Position numbers and translations under genes: made by a program | Notes under the pieces: model-generated | Databases searched by the model: none | Told to the model about the DNA's origin: nothing | What the model saw: the letters and a program-made list of their open reading frames with translations, nothing else | Shown here: positions 26,152-35,265 of the stretch, piece by piece | How the letters are laid out: each line of letters opens with the position of its first letter | Numbering within the stretch: position 1 is the first letter of the stretch | Source: DASYLJ01 sp964432595 | GTDB taxonomy: Bacteria; Desulfobacterota; Binatia; DP-6 | Length of the DNA stretch: 64,000 nucleotides | Reading direction: 5' to 3' | NCBI GenBank assembly: GCA_964432595.1 | Contig: CAYSOF010000020.1 | Coordinates: 62,001-126,000, forward strand

Positions 26152-27099
26152 ATGGACCGCATCGCGCTGTCGTTCTCGCCGCTCCGGGACGCCCTCCCGG
26201 CCGACATCCTGGCCTGGTCCCGGTCCGCCGAGGAGCGCGGATTCGCCGGCGTGTTCATCCCGGAGTCGTTCAACGACTCGCTGGCCTACGCGCAGGCGGT
26301 GGCCGCCGCGACGACGAAGCTCCACGTCGGTACGGCGATCACCAACGTCTACCTGCGCCACCCGACGCTCCTCGCCCAGCAAGCGGCCGCCGTCCAGGAG
26401 TTCTCGCACGGCCGGCTCCACCTCGGGCTCGGCGTCGGCCACCAGGTGGTCAACCGCTCGCTCGGCATCGAGATGGGCGACGCGATGGCGAAGATGCGCG
26501 ACGTCATCGGCACGTTGCGGACGGCGTGGGTGAAGGGCGGCCACCAGCCGCGCCCGACGAAGCCGCCGCAGATCCTGGCGGCCGCCCTGGCGCCGAAGAT
26601 GATCGAGCTGGCGGGCGAGCTCGCCGACGGCGTCATCTTCAACCTGTTTCCGCTGGAGCGCTATCCGAAGGCGCTCGCCGCGCTCTACCGCGGCGCCGAG
26701 CGGGCCGGCCGCGACCCGCAGTCGATCGCCATCTACCACTTCACGACGTGCTACCTCGGGCCCGATCGCGCCGCCTGCCTGCACGAGGCCAAGCGCATGC
26801 TGGCGCGCTACGCGAACCTGCCGTTCTACGGCAACATGCTTGCCCAGAGCGGCTTCGCGGCGGAGGTGGAGGCGATTCGCGGCCACATGAAGGCGCGCGA
26901 CGTCGCCGCCGCCGAGCAGGCGGTCACGGACGAGATGGCCGACGGAGTCACCCTCGTCGGCGACCCCGCCCACTGTATGGAGCGACTCCGCGCGTACAGC
27001 ATGGCCGGCGCCGAGACGGCGATCGTCTTCCCGAACCCGGTCGGCGAATCGCGCGCGGCGGCCGTCGAGCGGGCCATCGCGGGGCTCGCCACGCGCTGA
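26152..27099 (+). CDS. LLM-class flavin-dependent oxidoreductase
   Basis: A 315-residue luciferase-like monooxygenase with a TIM-barrel layout. SFSPLRDALPADILAWSRSAEERGF comes at the N-terminus, the GTAITNVYLRHPTLLAQQAAA and LGLGVGH segments form the flavin site, and VTLVGDPAHCMERL precedes the C-terminal helix. The cofactor may be FMN or F420; sequence alone does not decide. It is a single gene, with 49 bp before ileS. Confidence 0.85.
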   Translation: MDRIALSFSPLRDALPADILAWSRSAEERGFAGVFIPESFNDSLAYAQAVAAATTKLHVGTAITNVYLRHPTLLAQQAAAVQEFSHGRLHLGLGVGHQVVNRSLGIEMGDAMAKMRDVIGTLRTAWVKGGHQPRPTKPPQILAAALAPKMIELAGELADGVIFNLFPLERYPKALAALYRGAERAGRDPQSIAIYHFTTCYLGPDRAACLHEAKRMLARYANLPFYGNMLAQSGFAAEVEAIRGHMKARDVAAAEQAVTDEMADGVTLVGDPAHCMERLRAYSMAGAETAIVFPNPVGESRAAAVERAIAGLATR

Positions 27100-27148
27100 C
27101 GTCGCCTTTGAATGCCCGGAGTGGCGCTGCTACGGTCGCCCACTCCCG

Positions 27149-29917
27149 ATGGACTACAAGAGCACGCTGAACCTGCCGCGGACGGAGTTCCCCATGAAGG
27201 CCAATCTGGCCCAGCGGGAGCCCGAGATCCTGAAGCGCTGGCAGGAGATCGCGCTCTACCGCCGCCTTCAGGACGAGGCAGCCGCCCGGCCGCGCTTCGT
27301 CCTCCACGACGGCCCGCCGTACGCGAACGGCAACATCCACATCGGCCACACGCTGAACAAGGTCCTGAAGGACATCGTCGTGAAGTCGCGTGCGATGGCC
27401 GGCTTCCTCGCGCCGTACGTCCCCGGCTGGGACTGCCACGGCCTTCCCATCGAGCTGCAGGTCGAGAAGCAGCTCGGCCGCGCCAAGAAGGAGGCGATGG
27501 AGAAGGTCGACGTCCGCAAGCGCTGCCGCGACTACGCGCAGAAGTTCGTCGAGATCCAGGGCAGCGAGTTCCAGCGGCTCGGCATCCTCGGCGACTGGGA
27601 GCGGCCGTATCTCACGATGGACTTCGCCTACGAGGCGGAGGAGGTGCGCGTCCTCGGCAAGTGCATCGCCGCCGGCCTCGTCTACCGCGGCAAGAAGCCG
27701 GTGCAGTGGTGCTGGTCGTGCGCGACGGCGCTCGCCGAGGCGGAGGTCGAGTACGCGGACGTCACGTCGCCGTCGGTGTACGTCGCGTATCCGTTCACGG
27801 CGCCGCTGCCGAAGGCGCTCGACGGCCTGGACGGCGTCGCCGCCGCCGCCTGGACGACCACCCCGTGGACGCTGCCGGCGAGCCTCGCGGTCGCGGTGCA
27901 TCCGTCGAACGAGTACGTGGTCGTCGACACGGGCGAGCGGAAGCTCGTCGTCGCCGCGGCGCTCGTGCCGGCGCTCGCGAAGGCCATGCGCCTGAACGAC
28001 GAGCCGCGCGAGCTGCGCCGCTTCCGCGGCATCGACATCGCGGACGCGACGGTGAAGCATCCGTGGCTCGACCGCGTCGTGCCCGTCGTGACCGCCAACT
28101 ACGTCACCCTCGAGAGCGGCACGGGCCTCGTCCACACCGCGCCGGGCCACGGTCAGGACGACTACCAGACGGGCCTCAAGTACGGCCTCGAGGTGCTGGC
28201 GCCGGTCGACGACCGCGGACGGTTCACCGACGACGTCCCCGACTGGAAGGGCACGCGCGTCTTCGACGCGAACCCGCTCATCATCGAGCACCTGCGCCGC
28301 GTCGGCACGCTGCTGGCGACGCACGACTTCGCTCACAGCTATCCGCACTGCTGGCGCTGCAAGAACCCGATCGTGTTCCGCGCGACCGAGCAGTGGTTCA
28401 TCGGCATGGAGCGGCAGGAGCTGCGCCAGCGCGCGCTCGCCGAGATCGACCGCGTGCGCTGGGTGCCCGAGTGGGGACGCGACCGCATCCACGGCATGAT
28501 CTCGATGCGTCCCGACTGGTGCATCTCGCGCCAGCGCGACTGGGGCGTGCCCGTCGTGGCGCTCTTCTGCGAGTCGTGCGGCAAGGAGCACTTCAGCGAG
28601 CGCTTGTGCGAGCACGTCGCCGGCTACTTCGAGCAGGAAGGCGCCGACGCGTGGTTCGGCCGGCCGATCGCCGATCTCGTCCCGCCGGGACTCGCGTGCG
28701 AGCAGTGCCAGGGCACGTCCTTCCGTCGCGAGACCGACATTCTCGACGTGTGGTTCGACTCGGGCGTCAGCTGGAAGGCGGTCGTCGAGCAGCGTCCCGC
28801 GCTCGGCGGCCATGCCGACATGTACCTCGAGGGCAGCGATCAGCATCGCGGCTGGTTCCACAGTGCGCTGCTGACGAGCGTCGCGGTGACGGGCAAGGCG
28901 CCGTACGACATCGTCCTGACCCACGGCTTCATCCTGGACGGGCAGGGCAAGAAGATGTCGAAGTCGGGCGACAACGCCGTCGCGCCCGGCGACGTCATCA
29001 AGAAGCACGGCGCCGAGCTCCTGCGCCTCTGGGTGGCGGCGGAGGACTACCGCGGCGACGTCAGCGTCTCCGACGAGATCCTGAGCCAGCTCGTCGAGGC
29101 GTACCGTCGCATCCGCAACACGGCGCGCTTCCTCCTGAGCAACCTGTTCGACTTCGATCCGGCGAAGGACGCGGTGCCCTACGATCGCCTGCCCGAGCTC
29201 GAGCGCTGGGCGCTGCACGAGACCAACGCGCTCTCGCGCCGCGTGCGCGCGGCGTACGACGAGTACGAGTTCCACGTCATCTACCAGGCGCTGAACCGGT
29301 TCTGCTCCGTCGAGATGAGCGCGATCTACCTCGACGTCCGCAAGGACCGGCTCTACTGCCAGCGTGCCGACGCGCCGGAGCGGCGCGCCACGCAGACGGT
29401 GCTGCACGCGATCCTCGAGACGATGGTGCGGCTGATGGCGCCGGTGCTGTCGTTCACCGCCGACGAGCTGTGGTCGTACATGCCCGCCACCGCGGAGCCG
29501 AGCGTCTTCCTCGCGGGCTTCGGCGAGACGCCCGACCTCTGGCGCGACGACGCGCTGGCGGCGCGCTGGGCGAAGCTGCTCGACGTGCGCAGTGCCGTGT
29601 CGAAGGCGCTGGAGGAGACGCGTCGCGCGGGCACGCTCAAGCAGCCGTCGGAGGCGCACGTGCAGCTCGGTGCGACCGGCGAGCTGCGCGACGTGCTCGC
29701 CGATCCGGGGGTCGAGCTGCAGAACCTGCTGCTCGCGGGCGCCGTGACGCTCGACGGCCAGGACGCGCCGCCGAGCGCGGTGCTGCCCGAGCTGCGCGTC
29801 GCCATCGGGAGGGCGACCGGCGGCAAGTGCGAGCGCTGCTGGTACGTCCGGCCGGTCGGGACGTCGCCGGATCATCCGACGCTGTGCGAACGCTGCACGG
29901 GGGTGGTGGCGTGCTGA
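27149..29917 (+). CDS. ileS: Isoleucine-tRNA ligase
   Basis: A 922-residue class I aminoacyl-tRNA synthetase that charges tRNA-Ile. The ATP-binding motifs are HIGH (residues 64-67) and KMSKS (602-606). The editing (CP1) domain lies between them, with TTPWTLPAS near residue 239. The C-terminal zinc finger is complete (CERC...LCERC). N-terminal DYKSTLNLPRTEFPMK is characteristic of bacterial IleS. lspA begins inside the last codons, so the two are translationally coupled. Confidence 0.97.
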   Translation: MDYKSTLNLPRTEFPMKANLAQREPEILKRWQEIALYRRLQDEAAARPRFVLHDGPPYANGNIHIGHTLNKVLKDIVVKSRAMAGFLAPYVPGWDCHGLPIELQVEKQLGRAKKEAMEKVDVRKRCRDYAQKFVEIQGSEFQRLGILGDWERPYLTMDFAYEAEEVRVLGKCIAAGLVYRGKKPVQWCWSCATALAEAEVEYADVTSPSVYVAYPFTAPLPKALDGLDGVAAAAWTTTPWTLPASLAVAVHPSNEYVVVDTGERKLVVAAALVPALAKAMRLNDEPRELRRFRGIDIADATVKHPWLDRVVPVVTANYVTLESGTGLVHTAPGHGQDDYQTGLKYGLEVLAPVDDRGRFTDDVPDWKGTRVFDANPLIIEHLRRVGTLLATHDFAHSYPHCWRCKNPIVFRATEQWFIGMERQELRQRALAEIDRVRWVPEWGRDRIHGMISMRPDWCISRQRDWGVPVVALFCESCGKEHFSERLCEHVAGYFEQEGADAWFGRPIADLVPPGLACEQCQGTSFRRETDILDVWFDSGVSWKAVVEQRPALGGHADMYLEGSDQHRGWFHSALLTSVAVTGKAPYDIVLTHGFILDGQGKKMSKSGDNAVAPGDVIKKHGAELLRLWVAAEDYRGDVSVSDEILSQLVEAYRRIRNTARFLLSNLFDFDPAKDAVPYDRLPELERWALHETNALSRRVRAAYDEYEFHVIYQALNRFCSVEMSAIYLDVRKDRLYCQRADAPERRATQTVLHAILETMVRLMAPVLSFTADELWSYMPATAEPSVFLAGFGETPDLWRDDALAARWAKLLDVRSAVSKALEETRRAGTLKQPSEAHVQLGATGELRDVLADPGVELQNLLLAGAVTLDGQDAPPSAVLPELRVAIGRATGGKCERCWYVRPVGTSPDHPTLCERCTGVVAC

Positions 29918-30417
29918 ACGACCCGCGCCTCCGTCTGGCGACCGTCGTGGCGATCCTCGTGCTGATCGCCGATCAGGTGACGAAGGAGGTCGTGCAGCGT
30001 TCGATGGAGCTGTATCAGAGCATCCCGATCGTGCCGGGCTTCGCGATCACCTACGTGCGCAACTCCGGTGCGGCGTTCTCCATGCTGTCGGGCGCGCCCG
30101 ACATGGTTCGCCTGCCGCTGTTCCTCGGCGTCACCGTCGTCGCCGTGATCGCGCTCGTGTCGTACCTGCGCTCGACGCCGGCCGAGCGCTGGTGGCTCGT
30201 CGCTGCGCTGGGCGGCGTCCTCGGCGGCGCGCTTGGCAACTTCATCTGCCGCGTGCGCTATGGCGAGGTCATCGACTTCTTCCACGTCTACTACGGCGAG
30301 TGGAGCTGGCCGATGTTCAACGTCGCCGACAGCGCCATCAGCGTCGGCGTGGTGATCGTACTGCTCGAGTCGCTGCGCTCGCAGGCCCCCGAGCCGGAGT
30401 CTACGACACCACGTTGA
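29911..30417 (+). CDS. lspA: Prolipoprotein signal peptidase (with Asp-to-Cys change)
   Basis: A 168-residue inner-membrane aspartyl protease with four helices that cleaves lipoprotein signal peptides. Conserved residues present: Asp21 and Lys25 (ADQVTK), Asn51 (RNSGAAFS), Asn110 and Arg114, Asp122 (VIDFF), Asn137 and Asp140 (FNVADSA). The catalytic pair seen in Pseudomonas aeruginosa LspA corresponds to Asp122 and Asp140, both intact. The usual Asp of the GNxxDR motif is Cys113 here (GNFICR). The GTG start lies 4 bp before the ileS stop. It works before Lnt (13478) in lipoprotein maturation. Confidence 0.92.
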   Translation: MLNDPRLRLATVVAILVLIADQVTKEVVQRSMELYQSIPIVPGFAITYVRNSGAAFSMLSGAPDMVRLPLFLGVTVVAVIALVSYLRSTPAERWWLVAALGGVLGGALGNFICRVRYGEVIDFFHVYYGEWSWPMFNVADSAISVGVVIVLLESLRSQAPEPESTTPR

Positions 30418-31483
30418 GCGCGGCCGACGTCGCCGTGCGGCGCTCGGCTTCGGTCAGCTGCACCAGCACGCGCTCCGCGATCTCGTGGAACGCGCGCGCC
30501 TGCGGGCTCGACGGATCGGCGGCCACGATGGGCAGGCCCTTGTCGCCCGCCTCGCGGACGACGCGCGCGAGCGGCACCTCGCCGAGGAACTGCAGCCCCA
30601 TCTCGCGCGCCATCGCGGCGCCGCCGCCGTGGCCGAAGAGGTCGGCGCGCGCGCCGCACCCGGGGCAGAGGTGGAAGCTCATGTTCTCGATGAGCCCCAG
30701 CACCGGCGCGTTGCACTGCCGGAACATCTGGATGCCGCGCCGGACGTCGGCCAGGGCGACGTCCTGGGGCGTCGTCACGATGACGCCGCCCGTGATCGGC
30801 ACCTGCTGGGTCAGCGTCAGCTGGACGTCGCCGGTGCCGGGCGGCAGGTCCATCACCAGGACGTCGAGCTCGCCCCAGTCGCAGTTCCGGAGGAACTCGG
30901 TGATGAGCTTCGTCAGCATGGGGCCGCGCCAGATGATCGGCGTGTCCTCCCCGACGAAGAGGCCCATCGAGATCACGCGCAGCCCGTGGCGCTCGATCGG
31001 GATCAGGCGCTTGCCCTCGCCGCTCTGGGCCTTCTCGGTGATGCCGAGCATCAGGGGGATGCTCGGGCCGTAGACGTCGGCGTCCATCAGGCCGACCCGC
31101 CGGCCGAGGCTGGCCAGGGCCAGGGCGAGGTTGGTGGCCACCGTCGATTTTCCGACGCCGCCCTTGCCGCTGGCGACGGCCAGCACGGTGCGGACGCCCG
31201 GAATCGCCTGCGGTCCGCGCCGCACGCCCTGCGGCACGGCGGCGGCCTCGCGCACGATGGAGACCGTCCCCGAGACGCCCGGCATCGCCGCGACGGTGGC
31301 GCGGATGGCGGCCTCGAGCTGCTCGACGACCTCCTCCTTCGCGGTGCTCGGCGCCATCGTGACGGTGACGCCGTCGCTGGCGACCTCGATGTCCTTCACG
31401 ACGCCGAAGGACACGATATCGCGGGAGAAACCCGGGTACTGCACGGACTTGAGACGCTCCAGGATCTCCTGCGGGGTCGGCAC
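30401..31483 (-). CDS. mrp: Mrp/NBP35-family iron-sulfur carrier ATPase
   Basis: A 360-residue P-loop ATPase. An N-terminal DUF59/MIP18-like domain (TPQEILERL...VSIV) is followed by the deviant Walker motif GKGGVGKST, then MDADVYGPS, the Walker B region VMDLPPGTGD, and the CPGCG pair that binds a bridging Fe-S cluster in related proteins. Mrp-type proteins deliver Fe-S clusters to apo-enzymes. GTG at 31483 begins right at the DUF59 domain; an upstream in-frame TTG at 31561 would add 26 residues. The gene is convergent with lspA, and the last 17 bp overlap. Confidence 0.92.
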   Translation of the reverse strand: MPTPQEILERLKSVQYPGFSRDIVSFGVVKDIEVASDGVTVTMAPSTAKEEVVEQLEAAIRATVAAMPGVSGTVSIVREAAAVPQGVRRGPQAIPGVRTVLAVASGKGGVGKSTVATNLALALASLGRRVGLMDADVYGPSIPLMLGITEKAQSGEGKRLIPIERHGLRVISMGLFVGEDTPIIWRGPMLTKLITEFLRNCDWGELDVLVMDLPPGTGDVQLTLTQQVPITGGVIVTTPQDVALADVRRGIQMFRQCNAPVLGLIENMSFHLCPGCGARADLFGHGGGAAMAREMGLQFLGEVPLARVVREAGDKGLPIVAADPSSPQARAFHEIAERVLVQLTEAERRTATSAALNVVS

Positions 31484-31634
31484 GTCCGGGGCTCTAGCAA
31501 CCGCCCCCCGCCGCCGCAAGGGCGTCAGCGTTTGGACGGGCGGCGCGGGGATGACGCTCAAGCGATGCGCAAGTCCATATTTTCCGGGCTTCGCGACGTG
31601 GCACCCGAGTTGCTTTGGGCCTTACTCGATTCCC

Positions 31635-31883
31635 ATGCAGGTACATACTTCAACCGCGAACAGCGGTCCGCCCCCCGATGCCGGCCGGCTCATCCGCGCC
31701 TGGCGACAGCGCACCGGTCTCACCCAGGAAGGCCTCGCGCAGTCGCTGAGCGTGACGTTCTCCACGGTGAGCCGCTGGGAAAACGGCCACGTGCTGCCGA
31801 GCAAGCTCGCCTGGCGAGCCTTGCAGCAGCTCGCGGCCGAGCGGTCCTGTCCGCTCGAAAGCGTCGCCATCGATTCCGACTGA
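31635..31883 (+). CDS. Small XRE-family DNA-binding protein
   Basis: An 82-residue protein made almost entirely of a Cro/CI-type helix-turn-helix (LIRAWRQRTGLTQEGLAQSL then VSRWENGHVLPSKLAWRAL). It has no sensor domain. It is encoded 4 bp before a histidine kinase, so the two form an operon. It may act as the output or autoregulator for the kinase, or as a plain repressor. Confidence 0.8.
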   Translation: MQVHTSTANSGPPPDAGRLIRAWRQRTGLTQEGLAQSLSVTFSTVSRWENGHVLPSKLAWRALQQLAAERSCPLESVAIDSD

Positions 31884-31887
31884 TCCC

Positions 31888-33108
31888 ATGATCGGCAGGA
31901 GTGATCCGTCGGCTCGCGCCGTCGGAACCCCTTCGATCGGGGAGGAGAGCGGATTCGAGGGCGGTGTCGCACGCCTCGCGTGCGCGCTGCTCGACGTCGA
32001 CGAGCTCGAGCCGGCGCTGCGTCGCATCGGTACCGAGGGCCAGCGGCTCCTCGGGGCGGAGGCGGTGTCGGTCTGGATCCTCGACGGCGACGCGCTCGAA
32101 TGCCGCCTGGCGGTGCCCGAGACGGACGACGGCCGCGCGCAACGGCTCGGCGTCGCGACCGGGACGGCCGCGGTGGCGGTGGCGGCGCGTGAGCGTCGCG
32201 CGCTCGTCGTGGCGAACGATCCCTGGTGCACGCTCGTCGTGCCGGTGATGGGACGGGGAGGCACGCTGCTCGGCGTCGTGTCGTGCCTCGCCGCCGCGTC
32301 ACCGCCGAACCTGACGCTCTGGCGCGACCGCGGCGAGGTCGTCGCGGCGCTCTGCGCCGGCGCGATCGACAAGTGGCGGCTCCTCGAGCGCGTGCGCAGC
32401 CATCGCGACGACGTTCGCGAGCTGCACCGTCTCAAGTCCGACTTCATTGCGACGATGTCGCACGAGCTGCGCACGCCGCTGAACGTCGTGATGGGCTACT
32501 CGGACCTGCTGGCGGACGAGGCGTTCGGCGCGCTCACGACCGAGCAGCGCGGCGTCCTCGATCGCATCCAGGTGAGCGCGCGCGAGCTGTTCGAGCTGGT
32601 GACGGCGACGCTCGATCTCAACCGGCTCGAGGCCGGTGAGACGCCGGTGCAGGTGGACGGCGTCGACGTCGCCGCGCTGCTGGCGGAGCTCGCCGCCGAT
32701 ACCGAGGCGCGCCCGCGTGGCGACGATCTGGTCGTCGAGTGGCAGGTGTCGCCGGCGCTGCCGCCGCTGCGCACGGACCGCGACAAGCTGTGGACGGTGC
32801 TCCGCAACATCGTCGGCAACGCGATCAAGTTCACCGAGCGGGGTCGGGTGACGATCACCGTCGACGCGGATCCCGACGCGATGGTCTTCGCCGTCGCCGA
32901 CACGGGCATCGGCATCAGCGACGAGCACCTGCCGATCATCTTCGACATGTTCCGCCAGGTCGAAGCGGCGGACACGCGCCGTTTCGGCGGCGTCGGGCTC
33001 GGGCTGTACGTCGTGCGGCGGCTGCTCGAGGAGCTCGGCGGCGAGGTGCACGTCGAGAGCCGGCTGGGGCACGGCTCGCGGTTCCGCGTGCGGTTGCCGC
33101 ACCGGTAG
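31888..33108 (+). CDS. GAF-domain sensor histidine kinase
   Basis: A 406-residue soluble histidine kinase. A GAF-like sensor (residues about 30-160) leads into the phosphoacceptor helix (MSHELRTPLNVVMGYSDLL, with the phospho-His) and the ATP-binding domain with NAIKF (N box), DTGIGI (G1) and GVGLGLYV (G2). No membrane helix is present, so it senses a cytoplasmic signal. It has no response regulator next door; its neighbour upstream is the small XRE protein. Confidence 0.9.
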   Translation: MIGRSDPSARAVGTPSIGEESGFEGGVARLACALLDVDELEPALRRIGTEGQRLLGAEAVSVWILDGDALECRLAVPETDDGRAQRLGVATGTAAVAVAARERRALVVANDPWCTLVVPVMGRGGTLLGVVSCLAAASPPNLTLWRDRGEVVAALCAGAIDKWRLLERVRSHRDDVRELHRLKSDFIATMSHELRTPLNVVMGYSDLLADEAFGALTTEQRGVLDRIQVSARELFELVTATLDLNRLEAGETPVQVDGVDVAALLAELAADTEARPRGDDLVVEWQVSPALPPLRTDRDKLWTVLRNIVGNAIKFTERGRVTITVDADPDAMVFAVADTGIGISDEHLPIIFDMFRQVEAADTRRFGGVGLGLYVVRRLLEELGGEVHVESRLGHGSRFRVRLPHR

Positions 33109-33141
33109 GCCCCTCCGGAGGCCCATGCTACATCCGTCGCC

Positions 33142-33885
33142 ATGGCGCGCCGTGGGCGACGCGCGGGCGGCGACGACGGGCCGCCGCCCCAACCGCATCC
33201 GGGACCGCTGAACGCGCCCTTCAAGGGTCTGAAGGGGCGCATCCAAGCGAAGCCCGCGCCGCCTCCTCCTCCGCCACCGCCGAAGCCGGTCGCGCCACCA
33301 CCCCCCGACGACGGCGACCTGTTCAGCAGCGCGATGGCCGGCGTCCGCCGCATGTCGAAGGACCCGCACGCGCGTGTCGAGGGGCCCGGGCCGGCCAACG
33401 GCAAGCCCGGGCCGCCCAGCGAGGAGGCCGAGGCGCTGGCCGCGCTCTCTGACCTGGTCACGGGCGTCGCGCATTTCGACGTCACGGACACGCGCGAGTA
33501 CGTCGAGGGCATCGTCGTCGGGCTCGACCCACGTCTCGTCCGGCGGCTGCGCAAGGGCGAGTTCGCCTACCAGCGCCACGTCGACCTGCACGGGCTCACG
33601 CAGGCCGACGCGCGCGCCGAGGTCGAGCGCTTCCTGACGGCCGCCTTCAAGGACGGGCTGCGCTGCGTGCTGATCGTCCACGGGCGCGGCCTCAACTCGA
33701 AGGACCACGTCCCCGTGCTGAAGGAGCGTCTCAAGAGCTGGCTCGCGCACGGCAGCATCGGCAGGATCGTGCTCGCGTTCACGACGGCGCGTCCCTGCGA
33801 CGGCGGCGCCGGCGCGCTCTACGTGCTGCTGCGGCGCGCGCGCGGCGGGCGGCCGCTCCAAGTCACCGAGGGAGCGAAGCGCTAA
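33142..33885 (+). CDS. Smr-domain protein
   Basis: A 247-residue protein with an unstructured basic, Pro-rich N-terminus (a run of eight Pro near residue 40) and a C-terminal Smr (MutS2-type) domain. VDLHGLTQADARAEVERFL holds the DLHG motif, VLIVHGRGLNS the HGRG/HGxG motif, and GGAGALYVLLRR the closing strand. Smr domains bind or nick DNA or RNA; bacterial SmrB cleaves mRNA at stalled ribosomes. The gene abuts the phosphatidyltransferase gene (TAA then GTG with no gap). Confidence 0.9.
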   Translation: MARRGRRAGGDDGPPPQPHPGPLNAPFKGLKGRIQAKPAPPPPPPPPKPVAPPPPDDGDLFSSAMAGVRRMSKDPHARVEGPGPANGKPGPPSEEAEALAALSDLVTGVAHFDVTDTREYVEGIVVGLDPRLVRRLRKGEFAYQRHVDLHGLTQADARAEVERFLTAAFKDGLRCVLIVHGRGLNSKDHVPVLKERLKSWLAHGSIGRIVLAFTTARPCDGGAGALYVLLRRARGGRPLQVTEGAKR

Positions 33886-34392
33886 GTGGCCGACGCGCTG
33901 AGCGGCCTGCGGCTGCTGCTCGCCCTCGTCTTCCCCCTGCTCCTCGTGCGCGGCGGTACGGCGCCGCTGATCGTGTGGGCCGTCGCCGCGATCAGCGACT
34001 ACGTCGACGGGCCGATCGCGCGACGGCGCGGCATCACGAGCGCGCGCGGCGCGATCCTCGACAACGTCGCCGACGTCGCCTTCGTACTCGGTGGGCTCGT
34101 GACGGCGGCGGCGCTCGGCATGGTGACGTGGGTCGCGCCCGTGTCGATCGTCGGGTCGGTCGGCGGCTACGTGCTCGCGTCGCGGCGGCTGTCGCGGCAG
34201 GCCGGTCCGCCGCGGCTCGCGCGCAGCCGCATCGGCCACTGGGCCGGCGTCGTCAACTGGGCGTGCGTCGGCGTGGTCGCCGGCGCGCTGGCGCTACCGC
34301 AGGTGGTCGGTCCGCGCCTGCTCGACGTGGCGGGCGTCGCCACCAGCGCGATCAACCTGGCCGCCGTCGGCGCGCGGCTCGTCGGCCGCTAG
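33886..34392 (+). CDS. CDP-alcohol phosphatidyltransferase
   Basis: A 168-residue membrane enzyme of phospholipid synthesis. The diagnostic motif D(x)2DG(x)2AR(x)8G(x)3D(x)3D fits exactly in SDYVDGPIARRRG...DNVAD, which binds metal and the CDP-diacylglycerol pyrophosphate. Four helices follow or precede it. The alcohol acceptor (glycerol-phosphate, inositol-phosphate or other) cannot be told. It starts with GTG immediately after the Smr stop. Its 3' end overlaps the convergent flippase-like gene by 99 bp. Confidence 0.85.
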   Translation: MADALSGLRLLLALVFPLLLVRGGTAPLIVWAVAAISDYVDGPIARRRGITSARGAILDNVADVAFVLGGLVTAAALGMVTWVAPVSIVGSVGGYVLASRRLSRQAGPPRLARSRIGHWAGVVNWACVGVVAGALALPQVVGPRLLDVAGVATSAINLAAVGARLVGR

Positions 34393-35265
34393 CTCGCGTC
34401 CGGCGCGGCGCAGGAAGAGCAGCCCGAGCGCCGCGTTCATCACCATGAACATCAGGTGCGCGGCGAGGCTGTAGGCGAGGAGCTTCTGGCCGGGGGCGTA
34501 GTCCTGGAAGAAGAACGTCCACGCCGCCTGGCTCGGGCCGAGATGCGCCGCGGCGATCGGCAGCGCGGCCAGGAAGAAGACGAGCGGCAGGAACGTCAGC
34601 AACGTCATGAAGGGGATATCGATCCCGAAGAGCGGCAGCGCCAGCCAATGGACGACGACGGCGGCCAGGAGGTTCGGCGTCTTCATCAGCAGCAGCGTCG
34701 CGTACTGCCACGGCTTCGCGCGACGGAACGCCTCGAAGATCGGCAGCGTGCCGAGCTTGCCGCCGCGGGGCTTCGAGAAGAACCAGAGGTGGAACGCCAG
34801 GTACGCGGCCATGACGGCGTAGACCGTCCACGGCGCGCGCGGCTCGCGGCTGACGGTCGCGCCGACGGCCGAGTAGAACGCCAGCTGGTAGACCTCGATC
34901 AGCGCGATGAACACGATCGTACCGGTCACCTGCCAGAACGGGATGCCGTGCCGCCGGTGCAGGTAGACGGCGATGCCGCCCTGGCCGAGCTGCGTGTTCA
35001 CCAGCGACAGGATGTACGCGGTCGCGCGGACGGGCAGGACGTCGCGATAGGGCACGGCGACGTTGAACCAGGCGACCGCACGCTGGAGCACCAGCGTGTC
35101 GATCAGGAGGTAGAAGACCGAGTAGGGCGCCATCAGCAGGAGGTAGAGTCCCCACCGCCCCGCGGCGAGAGTCTCGACCACCTGTCCGATGGGATATTTG
35201 CTGAACAGGAACGCGAAGATCGCGAGCGTGACCGCCCACGGCGCGATCTTCTTGAGCGCGTTCAG
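34294..35265 (-). CDS. Flippase-like membrane protein (LPG synthase TM domain)
   Basis: A 323-residue protein with about eight helices, matching the lysylphosphatidylglycerol synthase transmembrane / UPF0104 family of lipid-transporter-like proteins. No aminoacyl-transfer domain is present. No ATG, GTG or TTG exists near the N-terminus; the only plausible start is CTG at 35265, overlapping the stop of the diiron gene as CTGA. The C-terminal 33 residues (charged) are encoded opposite the phosphatidyltransferase gene. It is the third gene of the TetR / diiron / flippase-like operon, which suggests a role in exporting or handling a lipid made or modified by the diiron enzyme. Confidence 0.75.
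   Translation of the reverse strand: MNALKKIAPWAVTLAIFAFLFSKYPIGQVVETLAAGRWGLYLLLMAPYSVFYLLIDTLVLQRAVAWFNVAVPYRDVLPVRATAYILSLVNTQLGQGGIAVYLHRRHGIPFWQVTGTIVFIALIEVYQLAFYSAVGATVSREPRAPWTVYAVMAAYLAFHLWFFSKPRGGKLGTLPIFEAFRRAKPWQYATLLLMKTPNLLAAVVVHWLALPLFGIDIPFMTLLTFLPLVFFLAALPIAAAHLGPSQAAWTFFFQDYAPGQKLLAYSLAAHLMFMVMNAALGLLFLRRAGRELAADEPRADGGQVDRAGGDARHVEQARTDHLR

Noticed and set aside
26948..29875. A 975-residue antisense frame under ileS
   Set aside because: ileS is certain from HIGH, KMSKS and the zinc finger; the antisense frame has none.
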